Assembly: GCA_015232865.1 (NCBI GenBank)
Contig: JADFYU010000011.1
Span: 1 to 63,948, forward strand
DNA: 63,948 nucleotides
Reading direction: 5' to 3'
Source of the DNA: Magnetococcales bacterium
GTDB taxonomy: Bacteria; Pseudomonadota; Magnetococcia; Magnetococcales; UBA8363
This document shows positions 26,720-35,513 of this stretch, piece by piece (within the stretch, counting starts at the first letter, position 1; the number at the start of each line of letters is the position of its first letter). Position numbers and translations under genes: made by a program. The notes beneath the pieces were generated by a model. It was not told the origin of the DNA. It did not search any database and was given only the letters and a program-made list of their open reading frames with translations.

Positions 26720-27658
26720 ATGAGCAACCCTGCACAAATTCGCAACCTGGCGCTCCTCTATCGACTGTTCACCGCAATCGGCCTGCTGTTGTTGATCGCC
26801 GCCTATTTCAGCCCGATCTGGTGGGTCTCTCTGGAGGCCCCGCAATATCCCAAAGCCACCTTTCCCGACGGAATCCGCATTCACTTTCATTTTACCGGCG
26901 TGCATAACGGCTGTACCGAGCAGGAAAGTGCCGAGATCGAGATTGGCGAAGGGATCGACTGTGTCGAAGAGATGGATACCATCAACCACTATGTCGGCAT
27001 GGCCCCCACCTCTGCGGGCGGTCCCATCGAACGGGGTCTCTCCCACTTTTCATTCAGCATCCTGGGTCTGATGTTATTGGTATTCCTGATGCCGGACAGT
27101 CGAAAACAGATCGGGGTGTTGGCGGGTGGCTATAGCGCCATTCTGGTCTGGATGTTGGTCTCGCTCTACGGACAGGGCCACGTCGAGGTGATCGCCGCCG
27201 ACTTTGCCGAAGGCATGGGGCAATTTTTCAACGATAAAAACCAGATCATAATCGAGACCGAAAACCTGAAAACGAATATCGGCCTGATCGTCGCCGCTTA
27301 TGGGGTGATCATGCTCGGCATCACCCTGGCTCTCTGGAAGGCCGGAAACGGTCTGCGCTGGGTTTTGGCCCTGGTTCCCGCCAGCCTGTCGGTGATTTTC
27401 GTTTTGGACTATGCCGGATGGCTCTATTGGTTCGGTCACAGCCTGCACCCTTGGGGGGCCTTTTCGGTCAAGCCTTTCATGCCCACCGTCTTCGGAGATG
27501 GCAAGGTGGCCCAGTTTACCACCCACTCCTACCCCCACTACGGCTACTTCCTGCTGCTGGCTATGACACTGGTTCTTCTGGTCGCCATTTTGCTGCGCCG
27601 GAAGATGACCCGGTTGGCGGTTGAACAGACCGACGGTGCAGGAGCCTTTGAGGGGTGA
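26720..27658 (+). CDS. nosB: NosB, clade II nos cluster membrane protein
   Basis: A 312-residue inner membrane protein with about six hydrophobic helices: one near residues 15-35, then a periplasmic loop holding two cysteines (GCTEQ and DCVEE), then helices near 112-130, 137-155, 190-210, 215-240 and 275-297. It lies between nosZ and nosD, the place NosB takes in Wolinella-type (clade II) clusters and where classical nos operons have nothing equivalent. The function is not firmly established; it is required for N2O respiration in studied relatives. The end overlaps the nosD start by four bases. I assign it mainly by position and topology. Confidence 0.82.
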   Translation: MSNPAQIRNLALLYRLFTAIGLLLLIAAYFSPIWWVSLEAPQYPKATFPDGIRIHFHFTGVHNGCTEQESAEIEIGEGIDCVEEMDTINHYVGMAPTSAGGPIERGLSHFSFSILGLMLLVFLMPDSRKQIGVLAGGYSAILVWMLVSLYGQGHVEVIAADFAEGMGQFFNDKNQIIIETENLKTNIGLIVAAYGVIMLGITLALWKAGNGLRWVLALVPASLSVIFVLDYAGWLYWFGHSLHPWGAFSVKPFMPTVFGDGKVAQFTTHSYPHYGYFLLLAMTLVLLVAILLRRKMTRLAVEQTDGAGAFEG

Positions 27659-28935
27659 CGACTGCCATTTTTCAGTTGCGTTTCTGGCTCTGGTTCATCG
27701 CTGCTGGGCTGGCGGCTCTTCCTCAAAGCCAGGCGGCTGCGGTGGATCTTCAGCTACAGATCGATGCCACCGCTCCAGGCGCATCTCTCACGTTGGCCGC
27801 CGGACTCTACCAGGGTCCGGTTACCATCAAACACCCCATGACCCTGATTGGCCAGGAGGGGGCCATCATCGACGGTGGCGGAACGGGAACGGTGCTGACG
27901 GTTCTGGCCGATAACGTAACGGTCAAAAATCTGCACCTGCAAGGTTCCGGTCAGTTGCACAACAATGTCGACGCCTGCATCCACCTGAAGGGGGATGGCA
28001 ACCAGATTCTCAACAACCATCTCTCCTCCTGTCTGTTCGGCATCGACGTGGCGGAATCCGATCACAATCTCATCGCCGGCAACCAGATCTCCTCCTACGA
28101 TCTGGAGCTGGGCCTGCGCGGCGACGCTCTGCGTCTCTGGTACTCAAAAAACAACATTGTTCGCGATAACTCGGTAAAAAATTCACGGGATATCGTCGTC
28201 TGGTACTCAGGAGACAACCTGCTGGAAGGCAACCGGGTCGAAGGGGGACGCTACTCCATCCATTTCATGTATGCCAACGGCAACACCATTCGCAAAAACC
28301 AGTTTGAAGGCAATGCTGTGGGAATTTTCCTGATGTACACCGAGAACATCCTGGTCGAAGAGAACATAATCCGCAACGCCGCCGGGGCCACCGGTCTGTG
28401 TCTGGGCATGAAGGACTCCTCTCAGGTGCAAATTATCGGCAACCAATTGATCTACTGTTCATCGGGCATCTATCTGGATCAATCCCCCTATCAGCCGGAC
28501 ACCGAAAATCTGTTCAAGGATAACGAAGTGGCGTTCAACGGCATCGGCGTGCTCTTTCACATGAGCCTGAAAGGCAACCGGTTTGTCGGCAACCGGTTTA
28601 TCGGCAATTTCATTCCGGTTTCCGTCGATAGCCGGGGCCATGCCAAAGATAGCATCTGGAGCGGCAACTATTGGGACACCTATCAGGGCTTTGACCGCAA
28701 CGACGATAATATTGGCGACACGCCGTTCAAACTCTATTTTCACGCCGACAAACTCTGGATGGACGCACCCAATCTAAAATTTTTCTTTGGCTCCCCGGTC
28801 TTGGAGGCTTTGGATTTTCTTGAAAAACTGGCCCCCTTCAGCGACCCGGAATTGGTGATGCAGGACGACTCTCCGCTCTTCTCCCCGAAACGACCGCTCA
28901 AATCCAACCACCGTGGGCTCTCCGATCATGGCTGA
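27655..28935 (+). CDS. nosD: NosD, copper-site maturation protein
   Basis: A 426-residue exported protein with a signal peptide (to about SQAAA, residue 29) and a right-handed beta-helix of carbohydrate-binding/sugar-hydrolase (CASH) type. The repeated pattern is clear: NQILNNHL, NLIAGNQIS, NIVRDNSVKN, NLLEGNRVEG, NTIRKNQFEG, NILVEENII, QIIGNQLIY. NosD works with the NosFY transporter in building the CuZ centre of NosZ. It starts with GTG at 27655, inside the nosB stop (GTGA overlap), and ends eight bases inside nosG. C-terminal residues after about 375 are a short alpha-helical extension. Confidence 0.95.
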   Translation: MTTAIFQLRFWLWFIAAGLAALPQSQAAAVDLQLQIDATAPGASLTLAAGLYQGPVTIKHPMTLIGQEGAIIDGGGTGTVLTVLADNVTVKNLHLQGSGQLHNNVDACIHLKGDGNQILNNHLSSCLFGIDVAESDHNLIAGNQISSYDLELGLRGDALRLWYSKNNIVRDNSVKNSRDIVVWYSGDNLLEGNRVEGGRYSIHFMYANGNTIRKNQFEGNAVGIFLMYTENILVEENIIRNAAGATGLCLGMKDSSQVQIIGNQLIYCSSGIYLDQSPYQPDTENLFKDNEVAFNGIGVLFHMSLKGNRFVGNRFIGNFIPVSVDSRGHAKDSIWSGNYWDTYQGFDRNDDNIGDTPFKLYFHADKLWMDAPNLKFFFGSPVLEALDFLEKLAPFSDPELVMQDDSPLFSPKRPLKSNHRGLSDHG

Positions 28936-29710
28936 CTTCATTGCGGAAACAGCGGTGACAAAAACACCGAAAAAACCCATCTCCCGGCGGGCTTTTTTTC
29001 GTGGCGTGCTGTTGTCTCTGGCCGCCCTGACGGCGGCAGTCAGCGGATATTTCCCCCTCTCACTCCGGGCCAAACCGTTTTTAAGACCCCCCGGCGCGGT
29101 CCCGGAGAAGGCCTTTTTATCCTCCTGCATCAAGTGTGGTCAATGTGTGCAGACCTGCCCGGTCAAGGCCATTGAACTGGCCGGTTTGGATGAGGGGTTT
29201 GCCGTCGGCACCGCCTATATCGATCCACGCAAACAGGCTTGCGATTTTTCCTGTGACGCCCTGCAATGTATTCTCGCCTGTCCGACGGGGGCCTTGGACC
29301 ATAAGATAGAAAAACCCAAAGAGGTGCGCATGGGTCTGGCCAGACTGGTTCGGGCCGAGCACTGTCTGGCCATGGAGAACAAAGGCTTCAGCGGCCATCC
29401 CCGTGGTGCCGACTATCCCGGATTGTTGCGCTTTACCCAGATCGACCGATGGAACCCGCAACGGCTTCGGGATCACCCGGTCGATGTCGAGGTGTGCGAC
29501 CTCTGCCAACGTTTTTGTCCCATTGACGGGGCCATCGAACTGTTGCCGGTGAACAGAGCCGGGTTGGCCGCCGCCCTCAAACCGACCGTTTACGACTCCT
29601 GTACCGGCTGCGGAGTCTGTGAAATGGTCTGCCCGGTTGACGAGGCGGCCATCCAGATCGTTGCCTGGGCTACGGCGCTACAAACGGAGGAGTCTGGCCA
29701 TGTGGGGTAG
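28928..29710 (+). CDS. nosG: NosG, NapG-like ferredoxin
   Basis: A 260-residue periplasm-facing iron-sulfur protein. The twin-arginine signal is SRRAFFRGVLLSLAALTAAV (near residues 19-38). Four 4Fe-4S motifs follow: CIKCGQCVQTCP, CDFSCDALQCILACP, CDLCQRFCP (with an upstream ligand to complete it) and CTGCGVCEMVCP. In clade II clusters NosG and NosH form a menaquinol-oxidising relay that feeds electrons towards NosZ through the NosC cytochromes, replacing NosR. A GTG at 28913 is an alternative start; the ATG at 28928 overlaps nosD by eight bases. Its stop overlaps nosH. Confidence 0.93.
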   Translation: MADFIAETAVTKTPKKPISRRAFFRGVLLSLAALTAAVSGYFPLSLRAKPFLRPPGAVPEKAFLSSCIKCGQCVQTCPVKAIELAGLDEGFAVGTAYIDPRKQACDFSCDALQCILACPTGALDHKIEKPKEVRMGLARLVRAEHCLAMENKGFSGHPRGADYPGLLRFTQIDRWNPQRLRDHPVDVEVCDLCQRFCPIDGAIELLPVNRAGLAAALKPTVYDSCTGCGVCEMVCPVDEAAIQIVAWATALQTEESGHVG

Positions 29711-30629
29711 AAAAGAGCGTCCTGCCGCCGTTCAAGAACTTCACGAACAACGTCGTCAGGAGATTCGACGTCGAGATCGAACCGAGAGCCAACGCGCGGC
29801 CATGCGGGAGTCCCCGGCAAAAAACAAATGGCGAAATCGGCGTTGGAGCGCCCTGATCATCCTGAACCTGCTGTTTGTCCTCTCTTTTCAATTTGACCTG
29901 CAACTGATCGAAGGCTCCCTGACCGCTTCTCGCTTTCTGGGTTTTCATATGGCCGATCCCTTCGCCGCCTTGCAGGTCTGGCTGGCTTTTGGTCACATCA
30001 TTCTCAACCTGGTCATCGGTGCCGTCTCTCTGTTGTTCTTTTACCTGATTGTCGGAGGTCGAGCCTTCTGCTCCTGGGTCTGTCCCTACCATTTGCTGGC
30101 AGAGCTGGCGGAGAAAATCCACCTCTATCTTGTTTCGAAAAAAATAGTCCGCAACCACCCCTTTCATCTGTCGGTCAAATATTGGCTCTGGGCCTGTTTT
30201 CTGATTCTGGCTCTGGTCAGCGGGTTTACCGTTTTTGAGACCCTTTCGCCCATGGGCATTTTAAGCCGGGCCATGATCTACGGACCGGGAGTCGGTCTGT
30301 TGTGGGTGTTGGCTATTTTGTTGTTTGAAATTTTCTACTCGCGGCGAGCCTGGTGTCGATATCTCTGCCCCATTGGGGTCACCTACCGTTTTGTCGGCGC
30401 GCTCTCCTTGACCAAAGTGGTCTACAGTCTGGAAAACTGTCACCACGACGGTGCCTGTCGCAACGCCTGTCTGGTCCCGCACGTTTTGGAGTTTACCAAA
30501 CCGGGAAAAGCCAACCACATGACGGAAAATTATGTCAGTGGAGATTGCACCAACTGTGGAATGTGCGTGGATGTCTGTCCGACGGATTCCCTTAAATTTG
30601 ATGTTCGCTTCATCAATAAACTATTTTAG
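29700..30629 (+). CDS. nosH: NosH, NapH-like membrane quinol oxidase subunit
   Basis: A 309-residue inner membrane iron-sulfur protein. A long basic, cytoplasmic N-terminus (about residues 1-40) precedes four hydrophobic helices. Two CxxxCP motifs, CSWVCP and CRYLCP, lie at membrane boundaries as in NapH. A C-terminal ferredoxin-like pair CHHDGACRNAC and CTNCGMCVDVCP follows. It would take electrons from menaquinol and pass them to NosG. The ATG at 29700 is chosen because ACGGAGGAG is placed before it; it overlaps nosG by 11 bases. Here nosH comes before the cytochrome genes, unlike the Wolinella order where it comes after. Confidence 0.93.
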   Translation: MWGRKERPAAVQELHEQRRQEIRRRDRTESQRAAMRESPAKNKWRNRRWSALIILNLLFVLSFQFDLQLIEGSLTASRFLGFHMADPFAALQVWLAFGHIILNLVIGAVSLLFFYLIVGGRAFCSWVCPYHLLAELAEKIHLYLVSKKIVRNHPFHLSVKYWLWACFLILALVSGFTVFETLSPMGILSRAMIYGPGVGLLWVLAILLFEIFYSRRAWCRYLCPIGVTYRFVGALSLTKVVYSLENCHHDGACRNACLVPHVLEFTKPGKANHMTENYVSGDCTNCGMCVDVCPTDSLKFDVRFINKLF

Positions 30630-30647
30630 AATGGGAGCACCAGAACC

Positions 30648-31310
30648 ATGAAAAAATCACTGATTTTCACCCCGCTTCTGCTGGCCATGCTCTCTCTGGC
30701 CATCCCGGTCGATTCCACGTTTGCCGCTGACGAATCCCAATGGACTGGAAAAAAACTCTTCATGCGCAAAACCTGTATGGCCTGCCACGGCAAAGAAGGA
30801 AAAAAAGCGATTCTCAACTATCCGTTTCTGGCCGGACAGGATAGAATCTATCTGAAAAATCAGATGATCGACATTGCCTCCGGCAAACGCTCAGCCAGCC
30901 TCGACCCTACCGGGCATCCGCGAACCGACGGCATGAAGGGAATCATGCATCTGGTCGACAACAGCCAAATCAAAAAAATAGCCGACTGGCTTGCCGAACT
31001 GCCCCCGGCTCCCCTTTACAAGGATACGGAATCCCTGGATGCCGCACGGGTCGCCAGCGGCGAGGATCTGTATACAAAATTCAATTGCAAAAACTGCCAT
31101 GGCGTCGCCGGCAACAAACCGCTCAAAAGCATGCCGGTTCTGGCTGGACAGAAGCGGGAATATCTGGCTTTGCAAATGATCGACATGCAAAGCGGAGTGC
31201 GTAAAAACGGCAAAAGCGGTATGATGAAATCTTTTATAAAAAAAGTTTCCGAAGAAGAGGTCCATCTCATAGCCGAGTATCTGTCTCAGGTTGAACGGCT
31301 CGAAAAATAA
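30648..31310 (+). CDS. nosC1: NosC1-like periplasmic diheme cytochrome c
   Basis: A 220-residue diheme c-type cytochrome with a Sec signal peptide (MKKSLIFTPLLLAMLSLAIP, cleaved near AFA). Heme motifs are CMACH (about residue 43) and CKNCH (about 146). Each is followed by the LAGQxxxYLxxQMxDxxSG pattern typical of this cytochrome family, with Met ligands likely near GMKGIM and GMMKSF. It would carry electrons from NosGH to NosZ in the periplasm. The spacing to nosH is 18 bases with GGGAGC near the start. The name is given by cluster position; C1 and C2 are hard to tell apart by sequence alone. Confidence 0.88.
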   Translation: MKKSLIFTPLLLAMLSLAIPVDSTFAADESQWTGKKLFMRKTCMACHGKEGKKAILNYPFLAGQDRIYLKNQMIDIASGKRSASLDPTGHPRTDGMKGIMHLVDNSQIKKIADWLAELPPAPLYKDTESLDAARVASGEDLYTKFNCKNCHGVAGNKPLKSMPVLAGQKREYLALQMIDMQSGVRKNGKSGMMKSFIKKVSEEEVHLIAEYLSQVERLEK

Positions 31311-31344
31311 TTTTTTTATAGGCTAAACAGCTAAGGAAAACACC

Positions 31345-32043
31345 ATGAAATCAATATCCCCAATCAAAATGGCCCTATTGGCCGCCACGCTTCTTTTCTC
31401 CGGCCCGGCTCTGGCTTGGAACGAGGCTGGCGGAGAAAAAGATGAAGCGGAAAAGCTGACGCCGAATCGTGAAAACGGCGTGGAAGTCTATGAGGTCTGC
31501 TCCGCCTGCCATATGCTGGAGGGGTGGGGAACCACCGACGGCACCTTTCCGCAACTGGCGGGTCAACATCGCAGTGTCTTGATCAAACAACTGGCCGATA
31601 TTCGCGCCTTGAACCGTGACAATCCGACCATGTACCCCTTCGCCCTGCCCAGTGAGATCGGCGGCGTCCAATCCATCGTCGATGTCACCGACTACATCTC
31701 CAAATTGCCCATGAATCCCGATAACGGTGTCGGACCCGGCGACAATCTGGCTTTGGGCGAAAAGCTCTACAAAGAGAATTGCGTCCGTTGCCACGGTGAG
31801 AATGGCGAGGGCATGCCTGATAAATATTATCCGTTGATCCAAGCCCAGCACTATAAATATCTGTTGCGCCAATTTGAGTGGATTCGTGACGGTAAACGCC
31901 GTAACGCCAATCCCGACATGGTCAAACAGATCAATGAATTTTCCCAGGAAGATATGATGGCCGTGGTTGATTATGTCTCTCGTTTGAAACCACCCGCAGA
32001 AAAAACAGCCCCTTCCGGCTGGATAAACCCGGATTATGAATGA
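31345..32043 (+). CDS. nosC2: NosC2-like periplasmic diheme cytochrome c
   Basis: A 232-residue second diheme cytochrome c with a Sec signal peptide ending near GPALAWN. Heme motifs are CSACH (about residue 52) and CVRCH (about 148). LAGQHRSVLIKQL and IQAQHYKYLLRQ follow the two hemes as in NosC1, so the pair probably arose by duplication. It is a likely electron donor to NosZ CuA. TAAGGAAAAC just upstream serves as ribosome binding site. A remnant of the palindromic element lies in the 95-base gap before nosF. Confidence 0.88.
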   Translation: MKSISPIKMALLAATLLFSGPALAWNEAGGEKDEAEKLTPNRENGVEVYEVCSACHMLEGWGTTDGTFPQLAGQHRSVLIKQLADIRALNRDNPTMYPFALPSEIGGVQSIVDVTDYISKLPMNPDNGVGPGDNLALGEKLYKENCVRCHGENGEGMPDKYYPLIQAQHYKYLLRQFEWIRDGKRRNANPDMVKQINEFSQEDMMAVVDYVSRLKPPAEKTAPSGWINPDYE

Positions 32044-32051
32044 CCCCTCTC

Positions 32052-32075
32052 AACCTGAATTCGGCAGTTGGCGGA
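32052..32075. repeat. Palindromic element arm remnant inside nos cluster
   Basis: AACCTGAATTCGGCAGTTGG is a near-exact left arm of the palindromic family, nine bases after the nosC2 stop. No matching right arm is seen before nosF, so it is a solo arm. Confidence 0.6.
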
Positions 32076-32138
32076 TGATTCTGGAAACCACCGTTTTTTT
32101 TCGGAAATAAAGGTCGCAGAGCAGAACAGTGAGCCAAA

Positions 32139-32798
32139 ATGATTCAAATTAGCGGTGTGCAAAAACGGTTTCAACGCCAGGCGGTATTGGATGGGGTAAA
32201 CCTGTCGATCCAGGCCGGAGATCGAATCGCCCTGATCGGCTCCAACGGAGCCGGAAAAACCTCATTGATTCGATGTATTCTGGGCGAATACTCTTTCTCG
32301 GGCAAATTGACCGTCAATGGTCTGGACCCCCGAAAACAGCGGGTGGCGGTCTTGAACCAGGTGGGATTCGTCCCCCAACTGCCTCCACCACTCAAGGTTC
32401 GGGTGGCAGAACTGGTCGCTCTGACCGCCCAACTGATGCAGGTTCCCAAAATGGACATTCACCGCGTCGCCGAGGGTTTGGGGCTGGATCTAACCCGCCA
32501 CCAAAAACAGATATTTTTTAAACTGTCCGGCGGCATGAAACAAAAACTTTTAATCGCCATTGCGCTGGCCCGAAACCCGAAGATATTGATCCTGGACGAG
32601 CCGGCGGCCAATCTCGACCCGGAAGCCCGCAGCACTTTTTTTGCCCAACTGGCCGAAATGGCGCAAGAGACGGTCATGCTCCTTTCGAGTCATCGGGTCG
32701 ATGAAATATCTGGTCTGGTCAACCGGGTGGTCGAAATGGATCAGGGCCTGGTGGTAGTGGACCAATCTTTTACTGAACATCTGACTAAAAAGGTATGA
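32139..32798 (+). CDS. nosF: NosF, ABC transporter ATPase
   Basis: A 219-residue ATPase of the NosDFY complex that supports CuZ assembly in the periplasm. All ABC motifs are present: Walker A GSNGAGKTSL (near residue 35), Q-loop VGFVPQLPPPLK, signature LSGGMKQKL (near 128), Walker B ILILDEP and the switch histidine in LLSSHRVDE. Length is short, as some clade II NosF proteins are, ending soon after the H-loop. Six bases separate it from nosL. Confidence 0.94.
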   Translation: MIQISGVQKRFQRQAVLDGVNLSIQAGDRIALIGSNGAGKTSLIRCILGEYSFSGKLTVNGLDPRKQRVAVLNQVGFVPQLPPPLKVRVAELVALTAQLMQVPKMDIHRVAEGLGLDLTRHQKQIFFKLSGGMKQKLLIAIALARNPKILILDEPAANLDPEARSTFFAQLAEMAQETVMLLSSHRVDEISGLVNRVVEMDQGLVVVDQSFTEHLTKKV

Positions 32799-32804
32799 TT
32801 TTCC

Positions 32805-33314
32805 ATGAAATTTCGTTGGATATTTCCTCTATTGGCATGGCTGATTGCCGGTTGCGATCAATCCCCACCCCAAGGACCGGCCGAGATCCGTTGGGACCGG
32901 GACACCTGCGAACGCTGCCGGATGCTCATCAGTGACCGACAGTTTGCCGCCCAATATCGGGATGCCAAAACCAAGGTGCATCTGTTTGACGATCTGGGCG
33001 AAATGATTTTGGCAATACAGACTATCGATCCCCAACTCAAACCGGTTACCGCCTACGTCAGCGACATAGAAACCGGCCTGTGGTTGGAGGCCGGCCAAGC
33101 CTATTACAGCAGCGGCCACATCACCCCCATGGGCTTTGGCTATGGCGCTCACGAATCCCCCCTTGCAGACCGGGTTGATTTTCGGACCGTGGCCCAATGG
33201 ATTGCCCAGGGTAAAAAAGGCGCGCCCACCCCCCATCAGGCCCACGACGCCCAGACCGCAAACCCTCCACATTCGCCGGTTGACGGATCCATGCCCGCTC
33301 ACGGGCATCATTAG
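32805..33314 (+). CDS. nosL: NosL, copper-delivering lipoprotein
   Basis: A 169-residue lipoprotein. The lipobox LIAGC places the lipidated cysteine near residue 17. The NosL copper(I)-binding motif is CERCRMLI (about residues 37-44). Typical downstream motifs are LFDDLGEM and the AYYSSGHITPMGFGYGA region. NosL hands copper to apo-NosZ together with NosDFY. The C-terminal 40 residues are His/Pro-rich and may bind additional metal. It is placed between nosF and nosY, a less common order; six bases after nosF and 14 before nosY. Confidence 0.93.
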   Translation: MKFRWIFPLLAWLIAGCDQSPPQGPAEIRWDRDTCERCRMLISDRQFAAQYRDAKTKVHLFDDLGEMILAIQTIDPQLKPVTAYVSDIETGLWLEAGQAYYSSGHITPMGFGYGAHESPLADRVDFRTVAQWIAQGKKGAPTPHQAHDAQTANPPHSPVDGSMPAHGHH

Positions 33315-33328
33315 AAGAGAGGGAACTC

Positions 33329-34156
33329 ATGAAACAATGGCGCGCCATCGCCTGGCAGGATATTAAGGAATCCCTGAGAGCCTGGTGGTTTTTGGTCTAC
33401 AGCGTGGTTTTTGGTGGCACCGTCGCCCTGCTTTTTATTTTGGGGGTGACCGAATCGCAAATTCTCGGCTTTATGGGACTGGGGCGACTGCTTTTAACCT
33501 TTATTCAGCTCTGTATCGCCATTTTGCCGGTCTTTGTGCTCATCAGCACCGTTCGCTCCATCGTCGGAGACCGGGAGTCCCATGTGTTGGAGTACTGGCT
33601 CTCCATGCCCATCGCTCTGGGAGATTATTATTGGGGAAAGTTTCTCGGTCGGTTCATCATCACCTTTTTACCGGTTTTCGGAGCCATGGCCGCCGCCGCC
33701 GCCTGGGGAACCATTCAAGAAATTTCGGTTCCCTGGCCTCTTTTTTGGTTGTTCAGCGCTCTGTTGGTCTCCATTTGCGGCTGTTTCCTGGGCTTTGCCT
33801 TTCTCATCTCCACCCTCACCCGCCATCAGGAGGTGGCCTTGTCGGTCTCCCTGGTCCTCTGGTTGGTGCTCTTGGCCTTTCTCGATTTGATTCTGATCGG
33901 TGTCATGCTGCAAGAGCGGGTCTCCCCGGATCTGATAATCAGCATCGCTTTGGCCAACCCCCTACAGAGCTTCCGCACCGCTGCCATGGCTCTGTTTGAT
34001 CCAAGGTTGGCCGTCTTGGGACCGACCGCCGATATCATTCTCGATTTTTTCGGTCGTATCGGCTTTTTGACCTTCGCTCTGATTTATCCGCTGTTTTTGG
34101 GCTTTGTCTCGGCCTTTATCGGCTTCAAAATTTTCAAGCGTGGTGATCAGATTTGA
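33329..34156 (+). CDS. nosY: NosY, ABC transporter permease
   Basis: A 275-residue integral membrane protein with six predicted helices, of the ABC-2 type. Features shared with NosY are DIKESLRAWWFLVYSVVFGG at the N-terminus, STVRSIVGDRESHVLEYWLSMP (coupling region near residue 75), LGDYYWGKFLGRF and the C-terminal FVSAFIGFKIFKRGDQ. It pairs with NosF to power NosD in copper-sulfur centre assembly. It is the last recognisable nos gene. GAAGAGAGGG lies just before the start. Confidence 0.94.
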   Translation: MKQWRAIAWQDIKESLRAWWFLVYSVVFGGTVALLFILGVTESQILGFMGLGRLLLTFIQLCIAILPVFVLISTVRSIVGDRESHVLEYWLSMPIALGDYYWGKFLGRFIITFLPVFGAMAAAAAWGTIQEISVPWPLFWLFSALLVSICGCFLGFAFLISTLTRHQEVALSVSLVLWLVLLAFLDLILIGVMLQERVSPDLIISIALANPLQSFRTAAMALFDPRLAVLGPTADIILDFFGRIGFLTFALIYPLFLGFVSAFIGFKIFKRGDQI

Positions 34157-34373
34157 GTGGTCTGGGCTGGGTTCTCAACCGATACGGATTGGAAGGTATT
34201 GGAAAAGAGGGGGTGGTATGATAGCCTGATCGCTGAAATGGTGCGATTGGACCTCTCCTCTGTTTTTTTCCAATCCGATTCACGGTTCAACCCAGCGCAA
34301 CGGAAGGCGCTCGACGGCACCGCTCAACCCTTTCCGCTTGGCCGGAAGCCGCTTCGATAATGACAACATCACA

Positions 34374-35513
34374 ATGATATCATTGAATAATATATTTTTT
34401 TTGGCCGGAATGACCCTGACTACCGTTCTGCTGCTCTCTTGCGGCTGGTCTTTTATTCTGGAAGATATGATCGACCCCTATTTGCCTGGGTCTCACGTCG
34501 CCGAGAACTTCTCGGAAAAGATTGAATTTGTCCTGACCACCGTTTTTTTTTCCATCCTCGCCATGATCGGGCCGATCATACTCGCCACCAAATCGGCCTC
34601 CTCTCTGAAAAAATCGGAAGACCGCAAACAGCTCTATTTTAGAATTTTTCGAGAAACCTCCGAAGCGGTTCTCATTTGTGATGAACAGGGGGACATCATC
34701 GATATCAACCCGGCGTTCGAGCAGATGACCGGTTATTCCCTGACGGAGGTGATGGGCAGAAACCCCAATCTTCTCTCCTCGGGTCAGCATGACGAAACAT
34801 TTTTCCGGCAGATGTGGCAGGATATCGACCAGAACGGATTTTGGCAGGGAGAGCTATGGAATCGAAAAAAAACCGGCGCGCCCTTCGTCCAACTGGCATC
34901 GATCTCAAAAATCAGTTCCATCAGCGGCCCATGCCGTTATGTGGCTATTTTTCACGATATAACCGAGATGAAAATAGAAGAGAACGCCCTGCGCCAACAG
35001 GCGCAATTCGATTGTCTCACCAATCTGCCCAACCGCTCTCTTTTTATCGACCGACTCCATCAGGCCATCCAGAATACCCGTGAAAACAAACGCCGCTCCG
35101 CCATTCTTTTTATCGATTTGGACCATTTCAAGCCGGTCAACGACACCTATGGTCACGCCGTCGGCGATCTTCTACTTAAAGCCGTCGCCACTCGATTAGT
35201 CAAGCAGATCCGTAAAGAGGACACCGCCGCCCGGGTCGGGGGGGATGAGTTTACCGTTATTCTGCGCAACATCAGATCCAAAGAGGATGCGGGACGCCTG
35301 GCCGATAAAATACTCAAACATCTACTTTCCCCCTTCGATCTGGACTCCATCTCAATCAAGATTGGAGCCAGTATTGGTATTTCCATCTTTCCTGACGACA
35401 GCGAAAATTTGCAAACCTTGCTGGAGAAAGCCGATCAAGCCATGTATCACGCCAAAAATTCCGGCAGGAATCAATTCAGCTATTATCTCTCCAGCCTGTC
35501 AAAAGCACCATGA
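34374..35513 (+). CDS. Membrane PAS-GGDEF diguanylate cyclase
   Basis: A 379-residue inner membrane protein. Two hydrophobic helices (about residues 5-27 and 50-72) bracket a short periplasmic loop. A PAS domain (about 85-205) contains GDIIDINPAFEQMTGYS. The GGDEF domain (about 215-375) has intact GGDEF and an intact RxxD product-inhibition site, RKED, five residues ahead of it. The enzyme makes c-di-GMP from two GTP. It starts about 220 bases after nosY and overlaps the next gene by four bases. An earlier TTG start at 34338 is possible. No strong ribosome binding site precedes either. Confidence 0.92.
   Translation: MISLNNIFFLAGMTLTTVLLLSCGWSFILEDMIDPYLPGSHVAENFSEKIEFVLTTVFFSILAMIGPIILATKSASSLKKSEDRKQLYFRIFRETSEAVLICDEQGDIIDINPAFEQMTGYSLTEVMGRNPNLLSSGQHDETFFRQMWQDIDQNGFWQGELWNRKKTGAPFVQLASISKISSISGPCRYVAIFHDITEMKIEENALRQQAQFDCLTNLPNRSLFIDRLHQAIQNTRENKRRSAILFIDLDHFKPVNDTYGHAVGDLLLKAVATRLVKQIRKEDTAARVGGDEFTVILRNIRSKEDAGRLADKILKHLLSPFDLDSISIKIGASIGISIFPDDSENLQTLLEKADQAMYHAKNSGRNQFSYYLSSLSKAP

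Noticed and set aside
34157..34360. A 67-codon frame after nosY
   Set aside because: It lacks a ribosome binding site and family signature, and its end overlaps the start region of the cyclase gene in another frame.
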